A DNA stretch of 36,614 bases from Mycobacterium sp. GTDB taxonomy: Bacteria > Actinomycetota > Actinomycetes > Mycobacteriales > Mycobacteriaceae. Positions 20,540 through 28,661 of the stretch are shown in pieces. The position numbers and the translations under genes were made by a program. Below the pieces are notes generated by a model. It worked only from the letters and a program-made list of their open reading frames with translations, had not been told where the DNA came from and searched no databases. The stretch is from the NCBI GenBank assembly GCA_020438845.1, contig JAGQTV010000071.1:1-36614 (forward strand), read 5' to 3'. Each line of letters starts with the position of its first letter. The stretch's first letter is position 1.

Positions 20540-20617
20540 GGGCGGTTTCGGCGGGCAGTTTCAACGGGCGGTCTCGGTGGGCGGTTTAGATGGACAGTTC
20601 AGATGGACGGTAGCCTC
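20540..20617 (+). repeat. Six imperfect 13-bp tandem repeats upstream of ddl
   Basis: Consecutive 13-bp units of the type GGGCGGTTTCGGN start at 20540, 20553, 20566, 20579, 20592 and 20605. The first letters GGGC(A/G)GT or GGAC(A/G)GT are kept in all six; later positions drift. The array fills most of the 116-bp gap and ends 8 bp before the ddl GTG, with no classical ribosome site visible. Confidence 0.75.
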
Positions 20618-20625
20618 TTCAGCTT

Positions 20626-21684
20626 GTGACTGACTCCCGGATCCGCGTCGCCGTCGTCTACGGCGGGCGCAGTTCCGAGCATTCGATCTCGTGTGTGTCG
20701 GCTGGCAGCATTCTCCGTCACCTGGATCCGCAGCGTTTCGATGTCGTCGCAGTCGGCATCACCCCGGAGGGTTCGTGGCTGCGCACCGACATCAGCCCCG
20801 ACCACCTGGTGATCGCCGACGGACGGCTCCCCACCGTCACCGGTGAGTCGCCCAGCCGACTGGCCTTCCTCGGCGAGATTCTGGCTTCGGTCGACGTCGT
20901 TTTCCCGATCCTGCACGGCCCCTACGGCGAGGACGGCACCATCCAGGGCCTGCTGGAACTCGCCGGGTTGCCCTACGTCGGTGCGGGGGTGTTCGCCAGC
21001 GCGGCGGGGATGGACAAGGAGTTCACCAAGAAGATCCTCGCCGCGGATGGCCTGCCCATAGGGGATTACCTCGTGCTGCGGCCCCAGCAGGCTGCTCCGG
21101 ACCCGAAGGACCTTGCTCGCCTAGGGTTTCCGCTGTACGTCAAGCCGGCCCGCGGCGGCTCCTCGATCGGGGTCACCCCGGTGGCAACCGAGGCGGAACT
21201 GCCCGCGGCGATCGCCGAGGCACGCCGACACGATCCGAAGGTCATCGTCGAGGCCGCGATCGAGGGCCGCGAAGTGGAGTGCGGGGTGTTGGAATTCCCG
21301 GACGGTGCGGTGCGGGCCAGCACCATCGGCGAGATCAGGGTGGCCGTTTCCGGAGGTCGAGACGACGGTTTCTACGACTTCGAGACCAAGTACATCGACG
21401 ACGTCGCCGAACTCGACGTACCTGCCGACGTCGACGTCGCCGCCGCCGATGAGTTGCGCCGCTTGGCGATTCGCACCTTCACGGCCTTGGATTGCCAGGG
21501 CCTGGCCCGAGTCGACTTCTTTCTCACCGAGGACGGCCCGGTGGTCAACGAAATCAACACGATGCCCGGATTCACAACGATCTCGATGTATCCCCGGATG
21601 TGGGAGGCCAGTGGCGTGGACTATCAGCAGTTGGTCACCACCATGGTCGAGACCGCGCTGGCACGCGGAACCGGACTGCGCTGA
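20626..21684 (+). CDS. ddl: D-alanine--D-alanine ligase
   Basis: ATP-grasp ligase making D-Ala-D-Ala for peptidoglycan; target of D-cycloserine. 352 residues with [13 protein letters not shown] at the N-terminus, [15 protein letters not shown], the ATP-grasp loop [11 protein letters not shown], and metal-binding EINTMPGFT at the C-terminus. It is about 20 residues shorter than the 373-residue M. tuberculosis enzyme as I recall it; the missing part lies in a surface loop after residue 65. The GTG at 20626 is the only sensible start (conserved [10 protein letters not shown] follows). Upstream is a 13-bp tandem array. It converges on the WS/DGAT gene with 8 bp between stops. Confidence 0.96.
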   Translation: MTDSRIRVAVVYGGRSSEHSISCVSAGSILRHLDPQRFDVVAVGITPEGSWLRTDISPDHLVIADGRLPTVTGESPSRLAFLGEILASVDVVFPILHGPYGEDGTIQGLLELAGLPYVGAGVFASAAGMDKEFTKKILAADGLPIGDYLVLRPQQAAPDPKDLARLGFPLYVKPARGGSSIGVTPVATEAELPAAIAEARRHDPKVIVEAAIEGREVECGVLEFPDGAVRASTIGEIRVAVSGGRDDGFYDFETKYIDDVAELDVPADVDVAAADELRRLAIRTFTALDCQGLARVDFFLTEDGPVVNEINTMPGFTTISMYPRMWEASGVDYQQLVTTMVETALARGTGLR

Positions 21685-21692
21685 GAACCGAT

Positions 21693-23183
21693 TCAGCAGT
21701 CGCCTATGGCGGTACGGTCCCCGGTGGAGCCCCGTGACGTCATCGAGACGTCGACGTCACTCGATTGACGGTCGAGGAGTGCGAGTTCAGCGATGAGACC
21801 GTTCATGATCGCCTCGACGTCGGGGACCAACTCAGGGTCGGCCACGATTCCGACGTTGAGCCTGCCGCGAGAGCCCAGAACGGTGATGTTGAGGCCCTGC
21901 CCGTCGGCGATCGTCGAGATCGGATAGGCGGAGAGCAACCGCCACCCGCCCATGTACATATCCACGGCGGGGCCCGGAACATTGGAGACGAAGAGGTTCA
22001 GTGGTGATATGCGCTCGAGCAGGCGCACTCGGGTAGCCAGCCGACAAGCCGGCTTGGCCAGCGCCGGCGTCGACAATTGCGCTATCTCGCTGAACAGGTC
22101 CGGGGGAATCCCGCTGAACTGATTTTTGGCCGCCGCCATGGACTCACAAACTGCGCGAAGCCGTTCGCCGGGGCCGTCCAGGTGCGTCGGTAGCGGGGCG
22201 ATGATCTTGGCCAGACGATTTCCTTCAGTCGCATTCTGATCTCTGCCGCGGATGTTCACCGGCACCGCCGCCAGCAATGGCCCCTCGGGAAGCGCGTTGT
22301 GATGATGCAGCCACCGCCGCAGCGCACCCGCGCACACTGCCATCACCACATCGTTGACTGTCGCCCCCGCGGAGTTCTTGATCTGCTTCACCGTGGTCAG
22401 CGGCAAGCTACCGAAGGCACATACGCGGCGCGGTCCGAGCATCTTGTTGAACGGCGTGGGCGGTGCGATCAGAGGTGGGGCCGCCGGGCCCGGACCCCGG
22501 CGGGGAAGGAGTCTGTCGATCACAGGCAGGCGTGGGCGCCCGGGGCTGGTGGCCAGGGCGGGCAGCGAACGCAGCACCTGAGCGGAAAGCCGCCCAAGCC
22601 GGAAGGGCTGCCGTGCCGCGGAGGCGGCGCTGCGGGCCAGCAATCGCACTGCGCCGGGTTCCTGGTCCGGCCGCCATGGAATCGCAGTGCGTTCGATATG
22701 TGGCCGGGCAGTGGGGTCGAAGAGTGCGACGAGCAGATTATTGCCCGCGACGCCGTCGATCGCGGCGTGATGGACCTTGGCGTACAGGGCCTTTCGGCCT
22801 CCAGCGAGTCCGTGGATCAGATACATCTCCCACAGGGGGCGTGTGCGGTCCAGTGGCCGCTCGTGTAAACAGGCTGCCGCCGTTGCCAATTGGCGGTCGT
22901 CGCCGGGCGAAGGTAACGCAAATTCGCGAATGTGGAAATCGATCTCGAAGCCCGGATCCTCGATCCAGTAAGGCTGATCCAGCCCGAAGGGCACCTCGAC
23001 CAGGCGGCGCCGGAAGGGAGGAGCCAGATGCAGCCTCGACTCGATGATCTCGGTGAGGCGCCTAAGGGTCAGCGCCGGTCCTCGCGCCGGTGGTTCCAGC
23101 ACCGCGACGCAGCCGAGATGGCTGCACACGGTGGGCGAGTCCAGGGCGAGAAACACTGCGTCCAAACCCGTCAGCTGCTTCAT
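21693..23183 (-). CDS. Wax ester synthase/diacylglycerol acyltransferase (WS/DGAT)
   Basis: Acyl-CoA-dependent acyltransferase of the mycobacterial Tgs family, 496 residues, making triacylglycerol or wax esters at membranes and lipid droplets. The catalytic motif HHxxxDG is present as HHAAIDG at residues 138-144, followed by the second conserved region around NDVVMAVCAGALRRW and the C-terminal NLFVSNVPGP. The ATG at 23183 overlaps the stop of the upstream hydrolase (ATGA), so the two are coupled. Which of the many Tgs paralogues it matches cannot be told by eye, and acyl acceptor is unknown. Confidence 0.94.
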   Translation of the reverse strand: MKQLTGLDAVFLALDSPTVCSHLGCVAVLEPPARGPALTLRRLTEIIESRLHLAPPFRRRLVEVPFGLDQPYWIEDPGFEIDFHIREFALPSPGDDRQLATAAACLHERPLDRTRPLWEMYLIHGLAGGRKALYAKVHHAAIDGVAGNNLLVALFDPTARPHIERTAIPWRPDQEPGAVRLLARSAASAARQPFRLGRLSAQVLRSLPALATSPGRPRLPVIDRLLPRRGPGPAAPPLIAPPTPFNKMLGPRRVCAFGSLPLTTVKQIKNSAGATVNDVVMAVCAGALRRWLHHHNALPEGPLLAAVPVNIRGRDQNATEGNRLAKIIAPLPTHLDGPGERLRAVCESMAAAKNQFSGIPPDLFSEIAQLSTPALAKPACRLATRVRLLERISPLNLFVSNVPGPAVDMYMGGWRLLSAYPISTIADGQGLNITVLGSRGRLNVGIVADPELVPDVEAIMNGLIAELALLDRQSSDVDVSMTSRGSTGDRTAIGDC

Positions 23184-24175
23184 CGCGGTGCACCAGTGTG
23201 ATGGTGGCGGGAAGTGCGCTCACGGCTGCTCTGGGGGGCCATCACCCGCCTGATGGCATCGTTGACGACGTGCGGCACCTCGCGGGGCAGCATGTGCCCG
23301 GCGTGGGGAACGTCAACATGGGTGGCGCCCGGGATGGCGCCGGCAAGTTCCCGCGAGTGGGATGCCGGCGTGAGAGGGTCCGCGCCGCCGCTGACGATCA
23401 CAGTTCGCGCACGGATGTGCCGAAGGGTCCGGCGCTGGTCGTACCTGCGGAGTCCCGGCAGGAATCCGATTGCGGTCGGCATCGGCGCGTCGGCCACGGC
23501 GCCTGCGACGGCGGTCAGCATCACCCGTTGTGCGGGCCAGATTCTGCTCAGTGTCGAGGACACTGGTCTGGCCAGCGATTGCAGGGTGTTCCCGGGAAGG
23601 CGGTCGACGAGCCTGAGCAGTGTTCCCGCGCCGGGGATGGCCAGCAGTCGGCCGAGGCCGTGGTGCGCGAGTTTGCCCGCCGCGGTGGCAAGCAGGACGA
23701 GGCCTCGCGGTTCGACAGGGCGTTCGGCGCTGGGGCGCCCCAAGTAGGCCAGCGCCGTCATTCCGCCCATCGAATGGCCCACCAGGGTCAAACGCCCGGC
23801 TACATTGAGCGTTCTGAGGACCTCGGCGAGGTCACCAGCCAACTGGTCAATGTGGTAGGTGTCGGCGTGGGCGTGGCTGGATCGGCCGTGGCCTCGGTGG
23901 TCGTAGCTGATTACCCGGACGCTGTCGCCGTAGCGGTGCAGTAGGTGATTGATCTGGTTGGACCAGACCGCGTCGCTCACGCATAACCCATGGAGCAGCA
24001 CGACCGTGTGATCCGCTGATGCGTGACCGAAGTCGCGCACCGCCAACTCGACGCCGTCGCCGGTCAACACGGTCATCTCGGTAGGCCGTAGCCGTCGTGG
24101 GGTGGGGTGGGCCCTTCGGCGCCCGCTCGCGACTGTCGGCGTCGTCTGGGGGATCGTCTGATTCGCGGGGTACAT
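23180..24175 (-). CDS. Alpha/beta-hydrolase, probable lipase or esterase
   Basis: Serine hydrolase of 331 residues with the nucleophile elbow GHSMGG (Ser about 135), an oxyanion-side HG dipeptide in VVLLHGLCVSD, a YDHRGHGRS segment, and candidate triad Asp in GGADPLTP and His in HAGHMLP. The ATG at 24175 is preceded by AAAGGAGT at the right distance, so I prefer it to the GTG at 24202. Its stop overlaps the WS/DGAT start, suggesting the pair handles the same lipids (one building, one cleaving). No signal peptide is clear, although the N-terminus is basic and extended. Exact substrate unknown. Confidence 0.92.
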   Translation of the reverse strand: MYPANQTIPQTTPTVASGRRRAHPTPRRLRPTEMTVLTGDGVELAVRDFGHASADHTVVLLHGLCVSDAVWSNQINHLLHRYGDSVRVISYDHRGHGRSSHAHADTYHIDQLAGDLAEVLRTLNVAGRLTLVGHSMGGMTALAYLGRPSAERPVEPRGLVLLATAAGKLAHHGLGRLLAIPGAGTLLRLVDRLPGNTLQSLARPVSSTLSRIWPAQRVMLTAVAGAVADAPMPTAIGFLPGLRRYDQRRTLRHIRARTVIVSGGADPLTPASHSRELAGAIPGATHVDVPHAGHMLPREVPHVVNDAIRRVMAPQSSRERTSRHHHTGAPR

Positions 24176-24254
24176 GCCGTGACTCCTTTTCGCTTTCCTC
24201 ACAGACTCGTGGGCTCGGATGAGAGTGACCCCATTCGGTATATGAGAGACCTTT

Positions 24255-24520
24255 CATGACAGGTCCCGCGGCCTGACCGGAGTGCAGCAGGCCTTCTCCG
24301 ACGCCCACGCCGGGCTACGGGCCGCCATCGAGGCCGTGATGATCGGATCCTCCTGACAAAGATGTCGCGTCCATTTCCTGCGCAACCTGCTGGCCGAGGT
24401 CCCCAACGGCTCCGCGGAGATGGTGGCCTCGGCGATCCGCACTATCAGCAAGGAAATCAAGCGCCGCACCGCCGTCGTCGGAGTCTTCCCCAGATTCCGC
24501 CGCCCTGCTCGACATCAGTG
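24255..24520 (+). pseudogene. Decayed IS256 (Mutator)-family transposase fragment
   Basis: One frame from 24255 reads RGLTGVQQAFSDAHAGLRAA, then IEAVMIGSS, a TGA stop where the family has Trp, then QRCRVHFLRNLLAEVP and GSAEMVASAIRTI. This is the central catalytic part of IS256-type transposases (second catalytic Asp in SDAH, and the CRVHFLRN block). It then jumps directly to EIKRRTAVVGVFP, a segment normally some tens of residues further on, so there is an internal deletion; after that the frame breaks. No N-terminus and no terminal inverted repeats are evident. It is a relic, unable to move itself. The call rests on remembered family motifs. Confidence 0.82.
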
Positions 24521-24677
24521 AACGGAACACCGAAACCATTGCCCCCACAGCCGCTCTCACGGCATAGTGAACAACCGCAGAGCCTGAACGCGCGACAGCT
24601 CTTACACCACGCCAGGGGATGTAACCGACAAAGGCCAGTCCGTTGTGCGCGATGACCGAGAGGCGACAGGAATTCTG

Positions 24678-25619
24678 GTGACTCGACATCAGCCCACCGG
24701 CCGTACCGCGCTGACGGGATCCATCCCGACAGTGGCACGTGCAGGTCTGACTGCCCTCCTCGGCGGAGCCGCTGCCGTTGTGGGGTGGCAACACAGGAGA
24801 TACCTGCGAATCCGGCGCACCGTCATACACGATGACCAGCCGATTGTTCAGCCGCGCGGCGCCTTCCACGCTCTGATGTTCCTCACCGCGGCACCCGGCG
24901 CGGATGCAGTGGACGAGGTGCAGACTCTCCGGAACTCGATCGACGACTCGCAGGCCAGATGGATCTACGCTGGGAAAGCCGTATTTGCTGCGCGTCATTC
25001 GACGCAGCTCGGCGAAAAGTGCTGGGATGCAGTCGTATTGCTTCAGTACCCTTCACGCGGCGCCTACGAACACCATGCACAGTCAGCGCAGATGCGCCAG
25101 GCGCTGGACCCATTTGAGGACCATTACATCCAGGGCTTCCAGCGTTGGGCGCTTGCAAGCGCCGTCGCCCCGCTGCTCCTGCTGGTGTTGCGAGGCGCTC
25201 AGGTCATAGGGCGGCGCCCGTCGCACTTTCCCTTCCGCCGAGCGCGAGACCGGGACATGGTCCTGCCGGCCGAGCAGATCGCGACTCGGCTCCGCGCTGA
25301 ATCGGAGTTGGGGAGCCGGGGCATCGTCATCGTGAATCTGGTCAAGAACGGCACCCGTGAGCAGCAGAAGGCGAATCGCCGGTATGCGATCGCGATGTTC
25401 GGGGCCATGGCCGAGGGCGGTTACGGCCCGATGCATCTCGGTAAATCCGTCCAAGTCGAGAAGGACTACGACTTCGATACCGTCGCGCTCGTCTACTACC
25501 CCGGGGTGGAGTTCTTCATCAGCCTGGCGCAGAGCGACTACTTCCAGTCCATCGTCGGCGACAAGCAGGTTGCAGATACCCAGGCGGTGATCACCGTGCC
25601 GATCGCGAGTCGCATGTAG
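24678..25619 (+). CDS. Two-domain membrane-associated protein of unknown function
   Basis: 313 residues if read from the GTG at 24678, which has AGGA six bases upstream; a GTG at 24645 is the alternative. Near the N-terminus is one hydrophobic helix (ARAGLTALLGGAAAVVGW). Two similar soluble parts follow, each ending in a strand of the type CWDAVVLLQYPS or FDTVALVYYPG and a helix, resembling dimeric alpha-beta barrel (DUF1330-like) domains; a second hydrophobic stretch (ALASAVAPLLLLVLRGAQVI) separates them. The C-terminus ends QAVITVPIASRM. I do not recognise the protein. It lies alone between an IS relic and a degenerate stretch, in a variable part of the window. Confidence 0.75.
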   Translation: MTRHQPTGRTALTGSIPTVARAGLTALLGGAAAVVGWQHRRYLRIRRTVIHDDQPIVQPRGAFHALMFLTAAPGADAVDEVQTLRNSIDDSQARWIYAGKAVFAARHSTQLGEKCWDAVVLLQYPSRGAYEHHAQSAQMRQALDPFEDHYIQGFQRWALASAVAPLLLLVLRGAQVIGRRPSHFPFRRARDRDMVLPAEQIATRLRAESELGSRGIVIVNLVKNGTREQQKANRRYAIAMFGAMAEGGYGPMHLGKSVQVEKDYDFDTVALVYYPGVEFFISLAQSDYFQSIVGDKQVADTQAVITVPIASRM

Positions 25620-25923
25620 GGGACGTGGCCGAGCAATGCCTTCCACCGGGCGCCCACCCGACGAAGCCGGATGTGCGCTTGATGGCGGACGGGAGCCGAA
25701 TCCTCTCAAGGTTGCCGGCTCCGGGGCATGGATCAGCAGATGGACGCTGAAGCGATCGGCGGGCACCTGCAGCCAGTTCGCCCCGGCACTGTTGTAGACC
25801 GTCAGTGACCATGGCCCGCCCGGGGCGGTGGGGTCGGGCCGACCCCGATCTGGGCCGATGTTGCCGACATCGCGGCATCCTGTTCGGGCGTGAGCCCCGT
25901 CCGGATTTTTCGCGTCGAACAAT
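25620..25923. other. 304-bp gap, possible decayed gene remnant
   Basis: Between two convergent genes. On the minus strand one frame encodes GGPWSLTVYNSAGANW followed by VPADRFSV, resembling the W-SLTVY-(D/N) and x-P-x-(D/N)-R-(Y/F) pattern of DUF1214-type proteins, and another frame encodes LTPEQDAAMSAT; no intact frame with a start joins them. It may be a frameshifted remnant. No terminator is obvious. Confidence 0.25.
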
Positions 25924-26499
25924 TCAGCGAGCTGGGCCCGGGCGGATGGGCGTGGCAGGCATGGTGCGGGCTATGACCCCGGAGAGCGTCTGGATCGGCG
26001 CCGAGCCGGACCCGGTCGGCAGAGTCAGCACGACATACGTCGGCCGATCCACGCAGACCCAGGTGCTGCGCGCGGAGCTGGGGTCGTCCAACCGGAACCA
26101 CTGGACCGGCTGGCCGGCTCCGACGTCGACGAGTTGCAGTGGCGAACCCACGACGAACTCGGCCGGCCGTTCCAGGCCGCAGCGCAGGATGACCGGGTCG
26201 GCGCTGTGAACATCCACGTCGTCCGCAGCCGGGCGCCACGCGGCGGTTCCGGCCGGCGTGGGTTCGGCCGTGGGTGCGCGGTCGAAATCGCCGAGTCGGT
26301 CGGGCAGGGTTGCCAGCAGTGCCCGGCACTCCGAGCTCTCGGCCTGGGGTGCGGGGACGGCGGCGATGACGACCGGCTGGGGCTCGGTACGACGAGTGGC
26401 GGCGACCGCCAGAACCGCGGCGAGCCCCCCAACGGCCACGACGAGTGCGGCAATCATCAGGGCGCGAGGGGGAGCGTCGCTCTCCGGGGCGTCCTGCAC
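25924..26499 (-). CDS. DUF3515-type membrane-anchored protein
   Basis: Protein of 191 residues with one N-terminal membrane helix (RALMIAALVVAVGGLAAVLA) and an extracytoplasmic part containing CRALLATLPDRLGD and ILRCGLERPAEF, whose two cysteines may pair, and WFRLDD plus RPTYVVLTLP; this is the pattern of actinobacterial DUF3515 proteins (Rv2980 in M. tuberculosis). The GTG at 26499 has a strong GGAGGAG five bases upstream; an ATG at 26535 is less likely. It diverges from thiL with 66 bp between. Function unknown; the family is widespread near ddl and thiL in actinobacteria. Confidence 0.88.
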   Translation of the reverse strand: MQDAPESDAPPRALMIAALVVAVGGLAAVLAVAATRRTEPQPVVIAAVPAPQAESSECRALLATLPDRLGDFDRAPTAEPTPAGTAAWRPAADDVDVHSADPVILRCGLERPAEFVVGSPLQLVDVGAGQPVQWFRLDDPSSARSTWVCVDRPTYVVLTLPTGSGSAPIQTLSGVIARTMPATPIRPGPAR

Positions 26500-26565
26500 G
26501 GGCTCTCCTCCTAGACTGGCGTGCTCAAGGTACATGAGGGTGCATGAGGGTGGAGGTCTCGAGTC

Positions 26566-27519
26566 GTGGCGGCAGATGGTCCCACCCTGCAGCAGAGCGG
26601 CGAATTCGCCGTCATTGCGCGACTCGTGGGGGGACGCGGACCACTTGCCGGTGTCCCGATAGGTCCCGGCGACGACGCCGCGGTGGTCGACGCCCCGGAC
26701 GGCCGCGTTGTTGTCACCACCGACATGCTCGTCGAAGGCAGGCACTTCCGCCTGGACTGGTCCACGCCGCACGACGTCGGCCGAAAGGCGGTCGCGCAGA
26801 ACGCCGCCGACATCGAAGCGATGGGTGCGCGGGTCACCGCGTTCGTCGTTGCGTTCGGGGCTCCCGCCGACACGCCCGTCTCGGCGGCGGAAGCCCTCAC
26901 CGCCGGCATGTGGCTGGAAGCGGGCGCCGTGGGTGCCGGGATCGTCGGTGGAGACCTGGTGGCCAGCCCCCAGTGGGTGGTGTCGGTCACGGCGTTGGGC
27001 GACCTCGGCGGCCGAGCGCCGGTGCTGCGCGGTGGAGCGCGGCCCGGTGCGGTGATCGCCGTGGCAGGTGAGCTGGGGCGGTCGGCCGCCGGACTTGCCC
27101 TTCTGCACAGCGGAATGGGTGGGTTTGAGGAGATTGGGCGGCGTCACCGGGTGCCGTGCCCGCCGTACGGTCAGGGTCGGATAGCTGCCGAGGCCGGGGC
27201 TTCGGCGATGACCGACGTCTCCGACGGATTGCTCGCCGATCTCGGACACATGGCGGCGGCGTCCGGGGTGGTGATGGACCTGAACACCGAGGCCTTGCGG
27301 GCAGACGTCGACACGGTCGCCGCAGCGGCCGGGGCGGCCGGAGCCGATCCGTGGTCGCTGGTGCTCGGCGGAGGCGAGGATCATGCTCTGGTGGCGTGTT
27401 TCCCAGGCGCGCCACCGCGGGGGTGGCGGGTGATCGGCGCCGTACGGGCCGGCCCGGCCGCGGTTGTGGTGGACGGGCAGAGTTGGCCAGGGCCGGCTGG
27501 GTGGGACTCGTTCGGCTGA
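26566..27519 (+). CDS. thiL: Thiamine-monophosphate kinase
   Basis: Phosphorylates thiamine monophosphate with ATP to the active cofactor thiamine diphosphate; cytosolic, 317 residues, PurM-like fold. Motifs: GPGDDAAVV (metal-binding Asp pair), TTDMLVEGRHF, QNAADIEAMGA, MTDVSDGLLADL and GGGEDHALVACF. The GTG at 26566 has GGAGG about nine bases upstream. ung follows after 18 bp on the same strand. No TPP riboswitch is visible upstream; ThiL is often not under TPP control. Confidence 0.95.
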   Translation: MAADGPTLQQSGEFAVIARLVGGRGPLAGVPIGPGDDAAVVDAPDGRVVVTTDMLVEGRHFRLDWSTPHDVGRKAVAQNAADIEAMGARVTAFVVAFGAPADTPVSAAEALTAGMWLEAGAVGAGIVGGDLVASPQWVVSVTALGDLGGRAPVLRGGARPGAVIAVAGELGRSAAGLALLHSGMGGFEEIGRRHRVPCPPYGQGRIAAEAGASAMTDVSDGLLADLGHMAAASGVVMDLNTEALRADVDTVAAAAGAAGADPWSLVLGGGEDHALVACFPGAPPRGWRVIGAVRAGPAAVVVDGQSWPGPAGWDSFG

Positions 27520-27537
27520 ACGGTAGGTTGGCACCTC

Positions 27538-28218
27538 GTGAGCGCGCGACCCCTGAGCGAACTGGTCGATCCCGGCTGGGCGAAGGCACTGGAACCGGTG
27601 AGCGACCAGGTGGCCGCGATGGGGGACTTCCTGCGCGCGGAAGCCGCGGCAGGTCGGCGCTACCTGCCGGCCGGACAGAACGTTCTGCGCGCGTTCACGT
27701 TTCCCTTCGATGCCGTTCGGGTTCTCATAGTCGGGCAGGACCCGTACCCAACGCCGGGACACGCGGTGGGGCTGAGCTTCTCGGTGGCCCCGGATGTACG
27801 TCCGGTGCCGCGCAGCCTGGCCAATATCTTCACCGAGTACAGCGCAGACCTCGGTTACCCGGAACCGTCCAACGGCGACCTGACGCCATGGGCGAAGCGC
27901 GGTGTGATGTTGCTGAACCGGGTGCTCACCGTCCGGCCGGGTGCCGCGGCCTCACACCGTGGCAAGGGTTGGGAAGCGGTCACCGAGTGTGCCATTCGGG
28001 CGCTGGCGGCCCGTGACGAGCCGATGGTGGCGATCCTGTGGGGGCGCGATGCGGGGACGCTCAAACCGATGCTGGCCGGTGCGGGTGCCGCGATCGAGTC
28101 GCCGCACCCGTCGCCGCTGTCGGCGAGTCGCGGATTCTTCGGCTCACGGCCGTTCAGCAGGGCCAACGAGTTGTTGGCCGGAATGGGCGCCGAACCGGTG
28201 GACTGGCGTCTGCCCTGA
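27538..28218 (+). CDS. ung: Uracil-DNA glycosylase, family 1
   Basis: Removes uracil from DNA to start base-excision repair, an important function in a GC-rich genome prone to cytosine deamination. 226 residues with the catalytic water-activating motif [18 protein letters not shown] (Asp68) and the DNA-intercalation loop [11 protein letters not shown] (His190). The GTG at 27538 is 18 bp after the thiL stop, so the two are probably co-transcribed. Its stop is 8 bp from that of the convergent rpmB. Confidence 0.97.
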   Translation: MSARPLSELVDPGWAKALEPVSDQVAAMGDFLRAEAAAGRRYLPAGQNVLRAFTFPFDAVRVLIVGQDPYPTPGHAVGLSFSVAPDVRPVPRSLANIFTEYSADLGYPEPSNGDLTPWAKRGVMLLNRVLTVRPGAAASHRGKGWEAVTECAIRALAARDEPMVAILWGRDAGTLKPMLAGAGAAIESPHPSPLSASRGFFGSRPFSRANELLAGMGAEPVDWRLP

Positions 28219-28226
28219 AGCGGCGT

Positions 28227-28421
28227 TTAGCCGCGGGTGACCTTGCCCGCCTTCAGGCATGACGTGCAGACGTTCACGCGCTGCTTGTTGCCGCCCGGGC
28301 GGGTCGTCGCGTGGACGGTCTGGATGTTCGGATTCCACCGGCGGTTGGTCCGGCGGTGCGAGTGCGACACCGACTTACCGAACCCGGGGCCCTTCCCGCA
28401 GATGTCGCACACGGCAGCCAT
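28227..28421 (-). CDS. rpmB: 50S ribosomal protein L28 (zinc-binding, C+ form)
   Basis: 64-residue ribosomal protein of the large subunit. Contains four cysteines in two pairs, Cys5/Cys8 (CDIC) and Cys52/Cys55 (CTSC), the zinc-binding form; the basic middle [14 protein letters not shown] is characteristic of L28. Ribosome site GAGGAG precedes the ATG at 28421. Mycobacteria also carry zinc-independent paralogues expressed under zinc starvation; this gene is the zinc-requiring kind. It stands alone, facing ung and diverging from the fakA-like gene. Confidence 0.95.
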   Translation of the reverse strand: MAAVCDICGKGPGFGKSVSHSHRRTNRRWNPNIQTVHATTRPGGNKQRVNVCTSCLKAGKVTRG

Positions 28422-28585
28422 GTCGAACTCCTCAAGTCTGAATCGGTGGGCTCACGGACGCGCCTACGCGTCGGCCCGGCAATCTCGTCAGGATACCGGC
28501 ATTGGGAACCGAACCGCAAAGTGGCCGTCGTGAACACCCGACTTGGCCCGTCGGCCGGTCTGGTTAGGCTGACGCCGAGGTGTGG

Positions 28586-28653
28586 GAGCAGGCGCCGACA
28601 GCGATCAGCGGCCGACAGGGATCAGGGGCCGACAGTGATCAGGGGCCGACAGG
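28586..28653 (+). repeat. Four 17-bp tandem repeats leading into a ribosome site
   Basis: Units starting at 28586, 28603, 28620 and 28637 follow GATCAGGGGCCGACAGN; the first is most diverged. The array ends at 28653, where its last bases form part of the GGGAGG ribosome site (28652-28657) of the fakA-like gene. Within the 240-bp divergent gap with rpmB. Confidence 0.85.
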
Positions 28654-28661
28654 GAGGTGCG

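Noticed and set aside
25083-25922. 279-codon minus-strand frame
   Set aside because: Most of it overlaps the better-supported plus-strand gene at 24678-25619; only the short 25620-25923 part might hold a remnant.
26500-26565. TPP riboswitch before thiL
   Set aside because: The gap is only 66 bp and I see no TPP aptamer core.
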